A stretch of 64,000 nt of DNA from Molossus alvarezi (GCA_037176705.1 CM073891.1:53570571-53634570), one strand, 5' to 3'. Positions 1 through 11,560 are shown, counted from the stretch's first letter. Program-made: numbers and translations. The notes: generated by a model from the letters alone, not told the origin.

Positions 1-466
1 TATATGAAATGTTGAAGGGTATTTTTGAAGAAAAAGATAAAATATATGAACAAACAAAAATGGCAATGAATACATATGTATCAACAATGGAATCTACAAA
101 CAAAATGAACAGGTAGATCAGAAACATTCTCATAGATACAGAGAACATTTTGTTGGTTGCCAAATGGGAGGGGATTGGGAGAATGGGGGAACAAGGTGAA
201 GGGATTAAGAAGTACAAAGTGGTTGCTAGACTGACAAACCTCAAAGGGAAAGGGGTTGGGGGATGGGAAGAAATAAACCAAATAACTTAATGCATAACCA
301 ATGGACACAGACAATAGTGTGGAAAAAGGCGGGAGGGGGGTAGGAGGGGGGCAGGAGGGGGGAGGAGGGGGTCAATGGGGGAAAAATGTGGAACATCTGT
401 AATACATTCTACATTCAACAATAAAGATTAAAATAAAATAAAATAAAATAAAATAAAATAAAATGT
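1..466 (+). mobile_element. LINE-1 3' end
   Basis: The bat L1 3' UTR is recognisable by its 'gggattaag...cacagacaatag' block, a G-rich polypurine tract at 325-375, and the end '...aacatctgtaatac...caataaagatt' followed by an (AAAAT)n tail at 430-464. It is 5'-truncated by the window edge. Confidence 0.85.
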
Positions 467-1212
467 AAATAACAAGATAGTAACTGTCTATCAGAACTAT
501 GGGTAGATACAAGACATTTAAGAGAGCAAGTCTTGTTTATCTTTTAAGCTACTCTGATAAACATAGTGAAATATGCTAAGGGCCAAAATAGCAATTCAGA
601 AAATAACTGCTCAGTGAGTGTAGGGATTAAAGTGTTTACCAAATGCTTGTAGGGTTCTTAGCAGTTGGAGAATCTTCCAACTGGCAAGGAGGAGAGGGCA
701 GGCGGCTTGCAGGTGCTCTTTCTCTTGACAAGGGCAAAGTGTTGGGGCCCAGACCAATTTGGCTGGAGTAAAGGATTAAGAGAGAAGCAGATAGAGCCAT
801 GCTGTGAAGAAGCCAGAATTCTGAACCAGAACCTGGGTCTGGTCCTTCTCTAAACCCAACCATTATTCATGATCAGACCCCAGCAACATCAATCACATGG
901 TCAAAGGTCACAGATGGCCATGCCTCAGAGAATCACAATTCAGTTTCTTTCCAAGATTCCACTAGGATGGCCTTGACTTTCAGAGGGTCTATTCTTGCTT
1001 CTGGATTTCACAGATGAGGCAAAGAAGGGCTAGGTGACTCATAGAGCTAGAGGGTTTTGAAACTGCAAACCCTTACTTTCCCATACCATGCATTCACACA
1101 AAACTGTGTGCGTGTGTATCTTCCTCCAGAACTTGAAGGGTTTTCTGGTATGTTATCTATCTGAAAATATTTTATTCATATGCAAACCCAAAAACGCATT
1201 CTTCTTTTAAAC
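467..1212. other. Unique intronic/intergenic sequence
   Basis: No gene, RNA or clear repeat is recognised. Small open frames on both strands around 636-863 overlap each other and have no family resemblance. Confidence 0.5.
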
Positions 1213-1222
1213 AGGTGGTAGA

Positions 1223-1450
1223 GCCCTGGCCGGTTTGGCTCAGAGGTTGAAGCGTCAGCCTGAGGACCAGAGAGTCCCGGGTTCGGTTCCCACTAGAGGG
1301 AGAGAGAGGGAGAGAGAGGGAGAGAGAGGGAGAGAGAGGGAGAGAGAGGGAGAGAGAGGGAGAGAGAGGGAGAGAGAGGGAGAGAGAGGGAGAGAGAGGG
1401 AGAGAGAGGGAGAGAGAGGGAGAGAGAGGGAGAGAGAGGGAGAGAGGGAG
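1223..1450 (+). mobile_element. VES SINE head fused to a GGGAGAGA array
   Basis: A 77-nt tRNA-like VES head (1223-1299) runs straight into about 19 units of an 8-bp GGGAGAGA repeat. There is no SINE body. A perfect 10-bp TSD (aggtggtaga) at 1213-1222 and 1451-1460 brackets the whole unit. Confidence 0.85.
1297..1450 (+). repeat. (GGGAGAGA)n microsatellite
   Basis: Pure octamer array of about 19 copies, serving as the 3' part of the SINE insertion. Translated frames across it are low-complexity Ser/Leu/Pro or Arg/Glu/Gly runs and are not genes. Confidence 0.95.
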
Positions 1451-1532
1451 AGGTGGTAGAATAATCAACACATAGTTTGCACCTTACTTTTTCTTTTTTT
1501 AGATGAGAAAGCATTTAAAAATGCAATGTCAG

Positions 1533-1698
1533 GCCCAGCCTGTGTGGCTTAGTGGATTGATCAGGGCACATACCCTGGTTACAGGCTCGATGCCCAGTAG
1601 AGGGCAGCCAATCGATGTTTCTCTCTCACATTCATGTTTCTACCTCTCCCACCTTTCCTTTCTCTAAAAAAATCAATTTAAAAAAACTTTTTAAAAAT
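1533..1698 (+). mobile_element. VES SINE, older subfamily
   Basis: tRNA-derived SINE lacking part of its head, with an 'aatgtcag' TSD at 1525-1532 and 1699-1706. Confidence 0.85.
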
Positions 1699-1706
1699 AA
1701 TGTCAG

Positions 1707-2619
1707 ATTCCCACAGTTACAGAACACCTTTAATGAGGAACAGGTTTAAGCTCCTAAATACTGTCTAAGTCCCTTCCACTTCCCTACTCTCCCCATCCCC
1801 TGAAACGAGTCCAAAGGGACATTTCACAAATGCTTGAAATCCCATCTGTGGTAGAGATGGAGTTGGCATGCTGTTTTTCTAGGGGAAAGCTTAATGTATT
1901 TCTATGGAAGTTAGTAAGTTAAAAATTGAAAATACAGGGGTTCTGTGTCTTGTCAACATTTAAATAGAGGGTACCACATTTCTATTTTAGAAACTCTATA
2001 ATTAAACTATGCTGAAGATTATTGAAAGGGGCCAAATGGCTTCAGCCATTCAGAAGGGACCTCAGGGAGAGGAAGCTGCTCCTCAAGCCAGAACTTGAGG
2101 GGTTTTAAGGCAGACTGGACGGGTGACATATGTAGTCTCATGGGGTGAGAGCAAGACAACAGATTCTGATAATGGCTGGATTGTGCCTGGCCCAAAGATG
2201 AGTCAGTTACCAGCTGTCTAATCCCTAGATAAGTGAATTGTTACTGAAGAAATAATAATTCATATGCTTTTTGGTTGTTTAAATGTCCCATAGGTTTGTC
2301 TCTAGAACTGCATCTATGAATTGGTTGGCTGAGCTGAAAGAACTCAGCAAATATAACCTCCCTCAGGAGAAGCCACAAGGTCCTTCTAGCCCCAAGGTCC
2401 AGCAAAGTAAGTTAGTATAACCAGCTCCTTCTCTCCTATATTGACTAATGGTCCTTTGCTCATATATTCAGTAATTCCTAATTCTTGCATATCTGGCAAA
2501 TATTTGCAGCAGTTAGTCCCTAAAACAAAACAAAGGACACCCCAAAAACATAACAGTCTATGTGGTTTAGAAATAAATACATTTTTAAAACAAAGATTGG
2601 AAAATTAATCATAAAAGAA
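1707..2619. other. Unique sequence
   Basis: No gene or repeat recognised. Confidence 0.5.
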
Positions 2620-2880
2620 ATAAAGTGAGGCATGTAAGCATGGAACAGACTGACAGATCTCAGAGGGGAGGGGAGGGACCGGAAGAGATTAACCAAATAA
2701 TATATATGCATACATGCATAGCCCACGGACACAGGCAATAGAGCGGTAAAGACCTGGGGTGGGGTGGGAGCTGGATAGGGAGGAGAAATTGAGTGAAAAT
2801 AGGGAACATCTGTGATACTGTCAACAATAAAAAATAAACTTAAAGAAACATAAAGCATAAAAACTGCATACAATTATAAA
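2620..2880 (+). mobile_element. LINE-1 3' UTR fragment
   Basis: Same 3' UTR block as at the window start ('catggaacagactgacag', 'cacaggcaatag', 'aacatctgtgatac'), ending in an A-rich tail. Strongly 5'-truncated. Confidence 0.85.
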
Positions 2881-4380
2881 AATAAAAAATATATTTATTT
2901 CTAAAAATATAAAACTGCATAAAATCATGATTTGTAATTTAAATGTGCCCTCTGCTGGTCAGATCTAGTTTTGCAAACTCTTTAATTCTTTCCTGAATGA
3001 TAAAACCAAAACCTGAGCTAACAATTTGATGAGTACTTTTTATTCTCAGATACACCTGTATGAATAGCTGCTTAATAATTTTGTAGACACTACACCATGA
3101 TATCTCGCCTATCTTCAATCCCTATGGTGCAGGCCTTGTTTGCTGACAGTGTGCTGACTTCTCCCCAGTAAAAAATTGAGGAAGACAGATTTCTAAATAT
3201 TTTTGATGACTTACTGTCTGAAATTCTACCAACAGACTTCATTGTTTGAGCTCCCACATTAATATCTTTTAAAATATAATGTCTTTTGAAATGAAAATCT
3301 CCAAGTAAGGTGGTTTCAATTAGTGGCAGGGTGAGTACCTGAGTTCTCAGAGAGAAATAATGAATGCAGTGAGAGTGAGGAATCAGAAAGCAATGCATAG
3401 TTTTCCCACAGTTCTATCTAGCGGAGGTGCTGAGTGTCTACCATGCAGACATTTAAAAAACAAAAAACTCTGAACTTCTAAAATATATTTTTCCTGAATC
3501 TTAAAAAAATATATAGAAAGTATTTTATTGCCCAAATTCCCAAGTATTTGACCATTTAGTTCATTTATTTCAAATCTAAAATTAAGTTTAAAAAATACTT
3601 GACTCCAAGATCTAAAAAAAAAGGCCATCCTATATCTCTATGTTTATGTCTTTTGCATAAACAATACATCTAGGTCGCATGAAAACCACACTGAGAATGT
3701 GAACCATAAAGGAAAAGATTATTTCCTGACAAAACCAGGATGACTGATCACAGTGGTTTCAAATTCATTTTTTATATCAGAAAAAAAAAATCTTTTAAAT
3801 CTGAAACTCATGAGAATCCCAAAATATAACACAGAAAAAAGCAGAGTTGCTCTTGGATGTTGCAAGATGGGTGTAAATAGAAGAAGCAGAGCTTTCTTGC
3901 TCCCAGTGCCCTTTCTCTGCCTTAAAACCCTGGGATTCTGCTAAAAAAGGGAAGGGAAGGGGAAAGGGGAAAGGAAAAAGAAACCACTCCTACCAGTATG
4001 CACTGTATGCAGTTGGCCACACACAGGGTTAGCTAGAAGCTGAACCAGCATGAGAGGATTTTAGGCGGGTGCCAGCTGTGAGGGGCTGGCCCATCGGGAA
4101 ACAGAGGCCTCAGCTGTGTGAACAGAGGCATAAGGGCTCTCATCACAGGGAGAGCAGACCAGGCCTGCAACCCAGCCAGCCAGCTGGCTACCTATAATGA
4201 GAAATCAGTTCCCCATGCTTTTATGCTTCCTGTGCTGTTTTTGTTTATTCCTTTCTAATTCTCCATCAATAAAGTTCATTAGACAATGGTGTGAGAAAGC
4301 AAATAAGAAAATATTTTTTTTCTACACTTAAGCCAAGTATTTGACCATTTATTTCATTTATTTCAAATCTATTTCATTAC
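2881..4380. other. Unique sequence with a 38-bp near-perfect direct repeat
   Basis: No gene is recognised. A 38-bp segment at 3540-3577 recurs at 4333-4370 with one mismatch. A reverse-strand open frame at 3090-3398 has normal-looking composition but no family I can name. 3950-3990 is a polypurine patch, and AATAAA at 4269-4274 sits in what could be an old cDNA-like 3' end. Confidence 0.5.
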
Positions 4381-4399
4381 TTTGTTTTTATGTATGAAC

Positions 4400-5010
4400 A
4401 TTTTCTTTCTTATTAAAAACTAGTATATGCTCTATGCAATTTGAAAAATTCAGGAAAATGCAAAGAAGAAAATAAAAATCAACCATCATACTGCCAAACA
4501 TAAGTTAACTGCTAATAAAATTTTAATTTTGGTGTTTCCTCAATGCATATTTTACAAAATTAAAATAGGATCATACTACATAGTTTTATATCTCCTCTTT
4601 TTTTCTGGTGAATCACTATAAAAATTTTCCATGTCCACAAAAAATTCTTCAAAACTTTATCTATTGAGGTTGGTTGATAATCTATTTTTTTAAGTATCAT
4701 AAACATTTAATAATTTCTAAATGGTTGGCTATTTAGGTTGTCTAACTTTTTCCAATTATTAAAAAGTTTATATGAGGTCATATTATCATGACTAATGACG
4801 AAAGACATATATCTTCATCTCAGTTTCCTTAGGCTAAATTTCTATAACAATGTAGAACCAAAAGCTGTATTTTGAAGCTCTTCATACATATTTCAAAATT
4901 GTTTTCTAAAAAGGAATTACCAATTTATACTCTTATTAGCATCCAATGAGTGTGTCTATTTCAGCTTGCCAGCACCGAGAATTATAAAATTTTCATTTTT
5001 GTTGATTTAA
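4400..5010 (-). mobile_element. Ancient LINE-1-like fragment
   Basis: AT-rich text such as 'attttccatgtccac' and 'gtttatatgaggtcatattatc' resembles an antisense, highly decayed L1M 3' UTR. Exact family and ends are unclear. Confidence 0.4.
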
Positions 5011-5092
5011 TGGGTGAAAAATGGTCATTCATTTTCCTCTACATTTTGTTTTTGCCAGTGGGTTCAAATAAGTTTTCTTAATTTACTATCTG

Positions 5093-5445
5093 CTATGGAC
5101 TGTACTGTGTTCCCTCCCCTTCACCCAAGTTCCTATATTGAAGCCCTAATCCCGACAGTGTGATGGTATTTGGGAGATGGGGCCTTTGGGAGGTAATTCG
5201 GTTTAGATGAGGTCATGAGGGTAGGTTCTTCATGATGCCCCTTATAAAAAGAGAAACCAGTCAACTTGCTCTTTATATATGCCTTGTAAGGACACAGTGA
5301 GAAGGGGGCCATCATCAGAACTCAACTGGGCTGGCACCCTGATTTCAGACTTCCAGCCTCCAGAGCTGTGAGAAAATAAATTTCTGTTATTTAACCCATC
5401 CAGCAATTGGTATTTTGTTATGGCAGCCCAAGAACACTAGGAACT
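5093..5445 (+). mobile_element. MaLR-type LTR (MLT1/MST-like), solo
   Basis: Matches the mammalian-apparent LTR-retrotransposon LTR pattern: 'tgaagccctaatccc...gtgatggtatttgggagatgggg', 'ccttataaaaag', 'aaggacacagtgagaag', 'acttccagcctccagagctgtgag', then AATAAA at 5376-5381 and the end 'tattttgttatggcagccc'. No internal genes follow. Confidence 0.8.
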
Positions 5446-6478
5446 AACCATCTGTGTTTTCCATACGTTTTATTTGTCCTTTATTGGGACAGACCTCATT
5501 TAGATAGGGATAGGGAGGCAGATATAGTAGTATCCAAAGAGAAAGAACCCCAAAAGAATGATAAAATTCAGAAAGAGAGGAGGGCCATTTAAATCTCCAC
5601 TCACATCTGCAGAATTCTCTCCTACAGTCCTTATCAGCTAAGGATATAAAGAGTCTTGTGGTTTGAAACAAACCACTCCAACAGTTAGTCCATGTTAAGG
5701 GCCTAATCTGTTATTCATAAAAATACGTTACCTGACTAGCTTGAATTGAAACTACAATCCATGTGTCTTTAAGCTGGATGTGCAAACCACTAGGAGCCCA
5801 CAAAGGCTTTCCAAGGGATATGTGAGCATGAATAGTATAAAGGAACTCATTTCCAAATTCTCGCCTTTCCTATATATTCTTTCCTAACATTGATTTGCCT
5901 GAGGACACATTTTGTGATTTTCTTTTCCCAGTTCTTCCTTTCACAATCACTTTCTCTCACTCTAGAAAATGTGAGAGAAAGGCCTATCTAGAAAGGACTG
6001 TCTCTCATTCTTCTGGAAACTTATTACAAGAAAACTGAGGCAGAGAGATTTAGAAACTTGCTCAAAGTCACACAATTAGTCACTGGGAAGCCAAGAATCA
6101 AACCTAGGCAATCTTACAATAAAAAGAATCTCCTTGTATTGCTTTAGGTTTTAGGTAATAAACGCCAACTCCACATAGAATTTATGGCTCCTACAACTAA
6201 AAAAATTTTAAAAACAAGCTTCAGGTGGGTTTGAGGCAGGATAGTAAGAAGCTAGGGAAATTGCCTGACAAGTGGAATAAGGGAAAGTGAGACAAAATAA
6301 TTAAACAAGGACAAACAGTTTGAGCAATTTACAGCTAGCTAATGATTCACAAGGTTTTATCTTTCCTAACCAAGGACATTTAGGAGCAAATGGTTTACAC
6401 ATTCCAGATTATCCAGGGACAGAATGGCCTGGGTCCCAGTCCCTCTTCAATGATGTTCTTTGAAAATAAAACTAAACA
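5446..6478. other. Unique sequence with a MIR trace
   Basis: A MIR-like core ('actgaggcagagagatttagaaacttgctcaaagtcacac') lies near 6035-6110. Nothing else is recognised. Confidence 0.5.
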
Positions 6479-6721
6479 GCCCTGGCCGGTTTGCTCAGTG
6501 GTTAGAGTGTCAGCCCACAGACCAGAGTCCTGGGTTTGGTTCCCGCTAGGGGCACGTACCTCAGTTGCAGTTAGTCCCGGGGCCTGGGTGGGGTCATGTG
6601 GGTAGCTGCCACTTGATGTGTCTCTCTCACATCCATGTTTCTCTCTCTCTTTTCCTCCTTCTCTCCCTCCAGCTCTATCTGAAGATGAATGCAAAAATGT
6701 CCTCAGGTGACGGAAAAAAAC
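6479..6721 (+). mobile_element. VES SINE, full length
   Basis: Head, body, CT-rich stretch and 'tgtcctcaggtgac' end. Imperfect TSD around 'aactaa(c)cag'. Confidence 0.9.
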
Positions 6722-6731
6722 AACTAACCAG

Positions 6732-6951
6732 TCCAGGCTGGCGTGGTTCAGTTGGTTGGGCATTGTCCCATGCACCAAAAGGTGGCTGATCCAATTCCCA
6801 GTCAGGATACATGACCAGGTTGCCGGATCAATCCCCAGTAGGGGGTATGCAGGAGGCAACCAATCGATGATTTACTTTCACATAGATATTTCTTGCTCTC
6901 TCTCCCTCTCCCTTCTCGCTCTAAAAATCAATTTTAAAAATCTTTAAGAGA
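6732..6951 (+). mobile_element. VES SINE, older 'gtgtggctcagttgg' subfamily
   Basis: Adjacent to the previous SINE. TSD 'aactaaccag' at 6722-6731 and 6953-6962. Confidence 0.9.
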
Positions 6952-7067
6952 AAACTAACCAGAAAATCTTGAAAAGAAAACTAGCCAGAAAATAACCCGA
7001 CTCCTCTATATGCACATTTTTATGAATCAATGTATTGAAGGATACACCTAAAAGTTCATGAATATTC

Positions 7068-7506
7068 TGTTAAGACCCTCCCCTGTAAACTCCCCTACGA
7101 TTCCCACTGGCCAAAGAGAGATAAAAAGCCTCAAGACAAAAGACCCACAGCAGCGCACTCTTGTTGGAATACGCCCACACTTTATATCTCTGCTCTTTCT
7201 CCTAAATCTCAGGGTCCCCATGAGACTTGCAACTAGGGGAGCAACAGGCGGCAGCAGCAGCTCATCCCAGACTTACCCCCGAACCTCTCTCCAAAGCCCC
7301 TTTTCTCTCTGACTTTCTAGTGAGCTAACAGCAGCCCTGTCTAGTCTCACTTCTTTCCTATGTTTCTAGAAAGCCAAAGCAGCCCAGAATAGGCTCTCTC
7401 CTATTACTTCTTCTACCTCAAGCCCTTGCATTGTTTCACAGTCCCCAGCTTCAATAAATATTCTCTCCATATCCCCAGGACTTGTTTTTGAAGTCTTTCC
7501 TTAACA
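7068..7506 (+). mobile_element. Probable solo LTR of an endogenous retrovirus
   Basis: Bounded by TGTTAAG and CTTAACA, a perfect inverted pair with canonical TG...CA. A TATA-like 'gagataaaaagcc' lies at about 7117-7129 and AATAAA at about 7453. No clear TSD is seen, so boundaries are provisional. It has no coding content. Confidence 0.5.
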
Positions 7507-7980
7507 AAATCAAGAACCCAACCAGCCAGCCCAAGGCAGATCCGCCCTGGGCCTGGACCCCATCCAGTAACAGGATTAATGCAGTGACTTATGATGTCAC
7601 TAGAAACCTGATTTCTTTCCATTTCCCAACTCTGCCTCCCTCAGAATCCACCTCACCCTCAAACCATCTCTCCTTGTGGACACAAGATAATTGCCAATGG
7701 CTCCCAGGGCTACATGCTTCCCCCATGAATATCCAGATATGGTGAATCTCTATCCCAACATCACAACAAGCAACCTGACCTAAACTGACTTAGATCAATC
7801 ACATCTTGCCCTCTCCCATAATCCTCACTACCACCCACCATGGTCACAAACATTGTGATCTGAAAACTCAATGCACTAATTGTGTAAGCCAATCAGACTG
7901 CAACCCCAGAGATATGGATAGTCAGTTTTCCTGAAGTACATGGGCTACAAGGGGGAAAGGTAAATTATAAAATAAAAATG
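7507..7980. other. No gene recognised
   Basis: Composition is ordinary. 7660-7860 has a decayed-repeat look but no family is assigned. Confidence 0.4.
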
Positions 7981-7982
7981 CA

Positions 7983-8195
7983 GCCTAGCCAGTGTGGCTC
8001 AATAGATTGAGTGTCATCCCATGGACTGAGAGGTCCCTGTTAGATTCCCAGTCAGGGCACATGCCCAGGATTTGGGCTCAATCCCCAGTAGGGGGCATGC
8101 AGGAGGCAGCTGATTGATGTTTCTCTCTCACATCAGTGTCTCTCTCTCTCTCTTCCTTCCTCTCTCTATCTAAAAAACTGATAAAAACATATTTA
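7983..8195 (+). mobile_element. VES SINE, older subfamily
   Basis: 'gtgtggctcaatagattgagtgtcatcccatgg' head and '...gggggcatgcaggaggcagctgattgatg' body, ending in an A-rich tail. Confidence 0.9.
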
Positions 8196-8577
8196 AAATA
8201 AAAACGTTAGAAATTAGGAAGAGGAAAGGGGGAAGTAGATGTTGTATAGGTGACTTATTAATGTCTAGTATACATCTGCTCCTGGGGAACATAGAAAGGA
8301 AGAAGAAAAGAAGAGATCATTATAGAAAGGTTCAGATCCACTTACTGAGTGATACTGTTGTGATCCATATCTTATTTGTTCAGATCATGCTCTGAGATAC
8401 AAATTGATTCCAGATTCCCCTTGTATAAATAAGCCAGATGTGTCTAACTGTATTTTCCAGAATGGTTGTGACAGTATCTCCCATCCCACGGGTCCTTTTG
8501 CAATGTGACTTTGCTACATCTCCCATTAAGAAGTGGTGTTGACGCTCCCTAAATGGAACTGCCTTTTGACTCAGTGG

Positions 8578-9055
8578 TCCCACTTCTGGGAATATATCTG
8601 AAGAAACTCAAAACACTAATTCAAAAGAATATATGCACCCCTCTGTTCATTGCAGCATTATTTACAATAGCTAAGATCTGGAAACAGCCCAAGTGCCCAT
8701 CAGTAGGTGAGTAAATAAAAAAGCTGTGGTACATTTTACCTTTTGAAACAGTATGCATGGACCTGGAGATTATTGTGCTAAGTGAAATAACTCAGGCAGA
8801 GAAAGACAAATACCATATGATCTCACTTATATGTGAAACCTAATGAACAAAATAAACTGACATACAAAATATAAACAGAGACATGGATACATGGAACAGA
8901 CTGACAGCTGTCAGAGAGGAGGGGCATAGAGGGACTGGGTGAAAAAAGGTGAAGGGATTAAGCAAAATACATATGTATAACCCATAGACACAGACAACAG
9001 AGTGGTGATACACTTTGTGATACAAATCCTACAAATAAATATAAATCTGACCAAT
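8578..9055 (+). mobile_element. LINE-1 ORF2 end and 3' UTR
   Basis: Decayed ORF2 C-terminal text ('cccacttctgggaatatatc', 'ttacaatagctaagatctgg', 'cccaagtgcccatcagtagg') followed by the bat L1 3' UTR. Confidence 0.9.
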
Positions 9056-9064
9056 GACATGAAA

Positions 9065-9253
9065 GCCCTGACCAGTGTGACTCAGTTGGTTGAGTGTCAT
9101 CCCATGCACCCAGAGGTCAACAGTTCAATTCCCCAGTCAGGGTACATCCTCAGGTTGTAGGCTCAATCCCCAGTAGGAGGCATGCAGGAGGCAGCCAATT
9201 GATGTTTCTCTCTCATCAATGTTTCTCTCTCCCTCTCTAAAATCAATAAAAAT
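9065..9253 (+). mobile_element. VES SINE, older subfamily
   Basis: Starts inside the L1 tail. An 'aatgacat' TSD at about 9053 recurs at about 9558, beyond the next SINE, so the two SINEs share one duplication. Confidence 0.88.
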
Positions 9254-9538
9254 AGCCCTGGTTGGTTTTACTCAGTGGTTAGAGCGTCGGCCCATGGACC
9301 AAAGAGTCACGAGTTCAATTCCTGGTAAAGGGCACATGCCTTGGTTGTGGTTCGGTCCCTGACCCCAGTCAGGGTCATGCAGGAGGCAACCAGTTGATGT
9401 GTCTCTTTCCTAATGATGTTTCTCTCATTCTCTCTTTCTCTCCTCCCCTCCCACTCTATCTGAAGTTAAATGGCAAAATATCCTTGGGTGAGGATTAAAA
9501 ATTAAATAAAATGAATTAAAATAAAATAAATAAAAATG
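9254..9538 (+). mobile_element. VES SINE, 'tgaagttaaatg...ggtgaggatt' subfamily
   Basis: Directly abuts the preceding SINE and carries the outer A-rich tail. Probably inserted into the earlier element's tail. Confidence 0.88.
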
Positions 9539-9849
9539 TATTTTTTTTTAAAAAAAGAATGACATAAAAAAAAAAGAAGAAGAAGAAGTGGGGTCTATGT
9601 TTCCTCCTCTTGAATCTAGGTGAAAATAATGTTATATTGACTTCTGAGCCTAGGTCATAAATGGTAATATAACTTCTCTTTAGTTCTCGCTGGGGACACT
9701 TGCTCTTAGAACTGAGCCACCATACTATGAGGAAGTTCAAGCAGCCCATGGAGAAGCCCATATGAAGGAACCAAGCCTATTGATTCACAGACCTAGCTGA
9801 ATGCCAAGCCAACACCCAGCACCAACTTGCCAAACATATGAGTGAATCG

Positions 9850-10235
9850 TATTTAAAAAATTTTTTTATTTATCTTTATTGTTGAGAGTATTACAGATGT
9901 TCCTCCCTTTTTCCCCATTGGCCTCCTCCACCTGGTTCCTGCCCTGACCAGGCCTTCACCACCCTATTGTCTGTGTCCATGGGCAGTGCAAATATGCATA
10001 CAAGTTCTTTGATTAATTTCTTCCCGTCCCCTACCCCCCTTTCCTCTGAGATTCCTCAGTCTGTTCTATGCCCATGTCTCTGGACCTATTTTATTCATCA
10101 GTTTATTGTGTTGATTAGATTCCACAATAAGTGAGATCATATGGTATTTGTCTTTCTCTAACTGGCTTGTTTCTCTTATCAAAATAATCTCCAGGTCCCT
10201 CCATGAGTGAACCATCTTAAAAGTGGATCTTTAAC
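9850..10235 (-). mobile_element. LINE-1 3' end, antisense
   Basis: Reverse complement of the bat L1 3' UTR ('ctttattgttgagagtattacagatg', 'accctattgtctgtgtccatggg') and the end of ORF2 ('gagatcatatggtatttgtctttctc'). Confidence 0.88.
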
Positions 10236-10400
10236 CCCTTGTTGATCCACCCCAGATGGTACTACATGGGGCAGAGACAAGCTCCCTGAAAGAACTTGCT
10301 AGAATTTCAGATTGTTGACTAACTAATTCCTGTTGTTTTAAGCCACTAAGTTTGGCAGTTTATTACATAGCCATGGATACTTGATACAGCAAGCAAACAG
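10236..10400 (+). mobile_element. Old MaLR/MLT-like LTR fragment
   Basis: 'ttgttttaagccactaagtttggcagtttattacatagccatgg' is the typical 3' end of an MLT-type LTR. Confidence 0.5.
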
Positions 10401-10781
10401 AAAATGACTATACAGTCGAATCAAGTCTGTCATTCCACCCATCGCTAGCTACATTTATTATGAGAAAAAACACCTACACATGATTCATTTATTTTAACTT
10501 TTTATCATAGGAAACTTCAACAACAAACCCCATATATACCCATCATCCAGTTTCAATAATTATCACCATTCCATATCCAACCAGTTTCCTACCTATTCTC
10601 AATTATATTTTTTAGGTAAAGTTTACACAAATCAAATACACAAATCTTAGCTGTATAATTTTGACATCTACACCTCAGTCATTTTCCGATTTGCCAGAAA
10701 GTTCCCTTGTTTCCCTTTCCAGCTAAGCCTTCTGTATCAGTCAAGGTCCAGTCAGGAGACAGAAATCACACCAGTAATTTA

Positions 10782-11017
10782 TTTTTATTTATTTTGTTAA
10801 TCCTCACCTGAGGATATTTTTTCCACTGATTTTTAGAAAGAGTGGAAGGAAGGGAGAGAGGTGGGGAGAGGGAGAGAGAGAGAGAAACATCAATGTGAGA
10901 AAGACAAATTGATTGGTTGTCTCCTGCATCCACCCTGACCTTGACCAGAAATCGAACCCGTGACCCTCCTGTGCATGCAGGCTGATACTCTAACCACTGT
11001 GCCATCCCAGCCAGGGC
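10782..11017 (-). mobile_element. VES SINE, antisense, full length
   Basis: 15-bp TSD 'cacaccagtaattta' at 10767-10781 and 11018-11032. Confidence 0.95.
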
Positions 11018-11463
11018 CACACCAGTAATTTAAATAAAGAACATTTATTCTATTCCAAAAATTAAAGTCTAATAAAGAATTTAATTCAAAATTATGTTAA
11101 CAACAATTTTAAAAGAGTAAAAAAATTTTTTTTTTAATCAGCCTTTATATTCAAGATGTTTACAGGGAAATGATATTCTTAGTAGACACCAGGTTTTATT
11201 TAAGACAGAGAGATGAAATTTATAAGAGGTTAAATAGGGAAATATGTGATAAAACTCCACTTGTATTTCTGTACCTACATGTGGTTTACTGAGTTTACTT
11301 GAGAAAATCACACAATTGGGAAAGATAAGTACCATGCTCTCTACATATTTTCAAACATAATAATGTAAAGGTAAAACGGAAATGAAATGCATCACAAAAA
11401 ACTAAAACAATACATATGTATACAGAGTAAAAAATTAGAGTTCTCCTCTAAAACCATCCCCCA

Positions 11464-11560
11464 GCTCTGGCCAGTTTGGCTCAGAGGTTGGTGCATCGGC
11501 CTGCGGACCAGAGAGTCCCGGGTTCAGTTCCCGCTAGAGGCACATACCAAAAAAATAAAA
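11464..11560 (+). mobile_element. Head-only VES mini-SINE
   Basis: An 85-nt tRNA-like head (11464-11548) ends at '...ggcacatacc' and passes directly into an A-rich tail. The SINE body is absent. A perfect 15-bp TSD (taaaaccatccccca) at 11449-11463 and 11561-11575 proves insertion in this short form rather than later deletion. Confidence 0.92.

Noticed and set aside
1297..1450. CRISPR-like regular repeat array
   Set aside because: Units are directly tandem with no spacers, and the genome is mammalian. It is a microsatellite.
1172..1514. Three overlapping long frames on both strands (Ser/Leu/Pro or Arg/Glu/Gly rich)
   Set aside because: They are translations of the GGGAGAGA array, with no start context or family.
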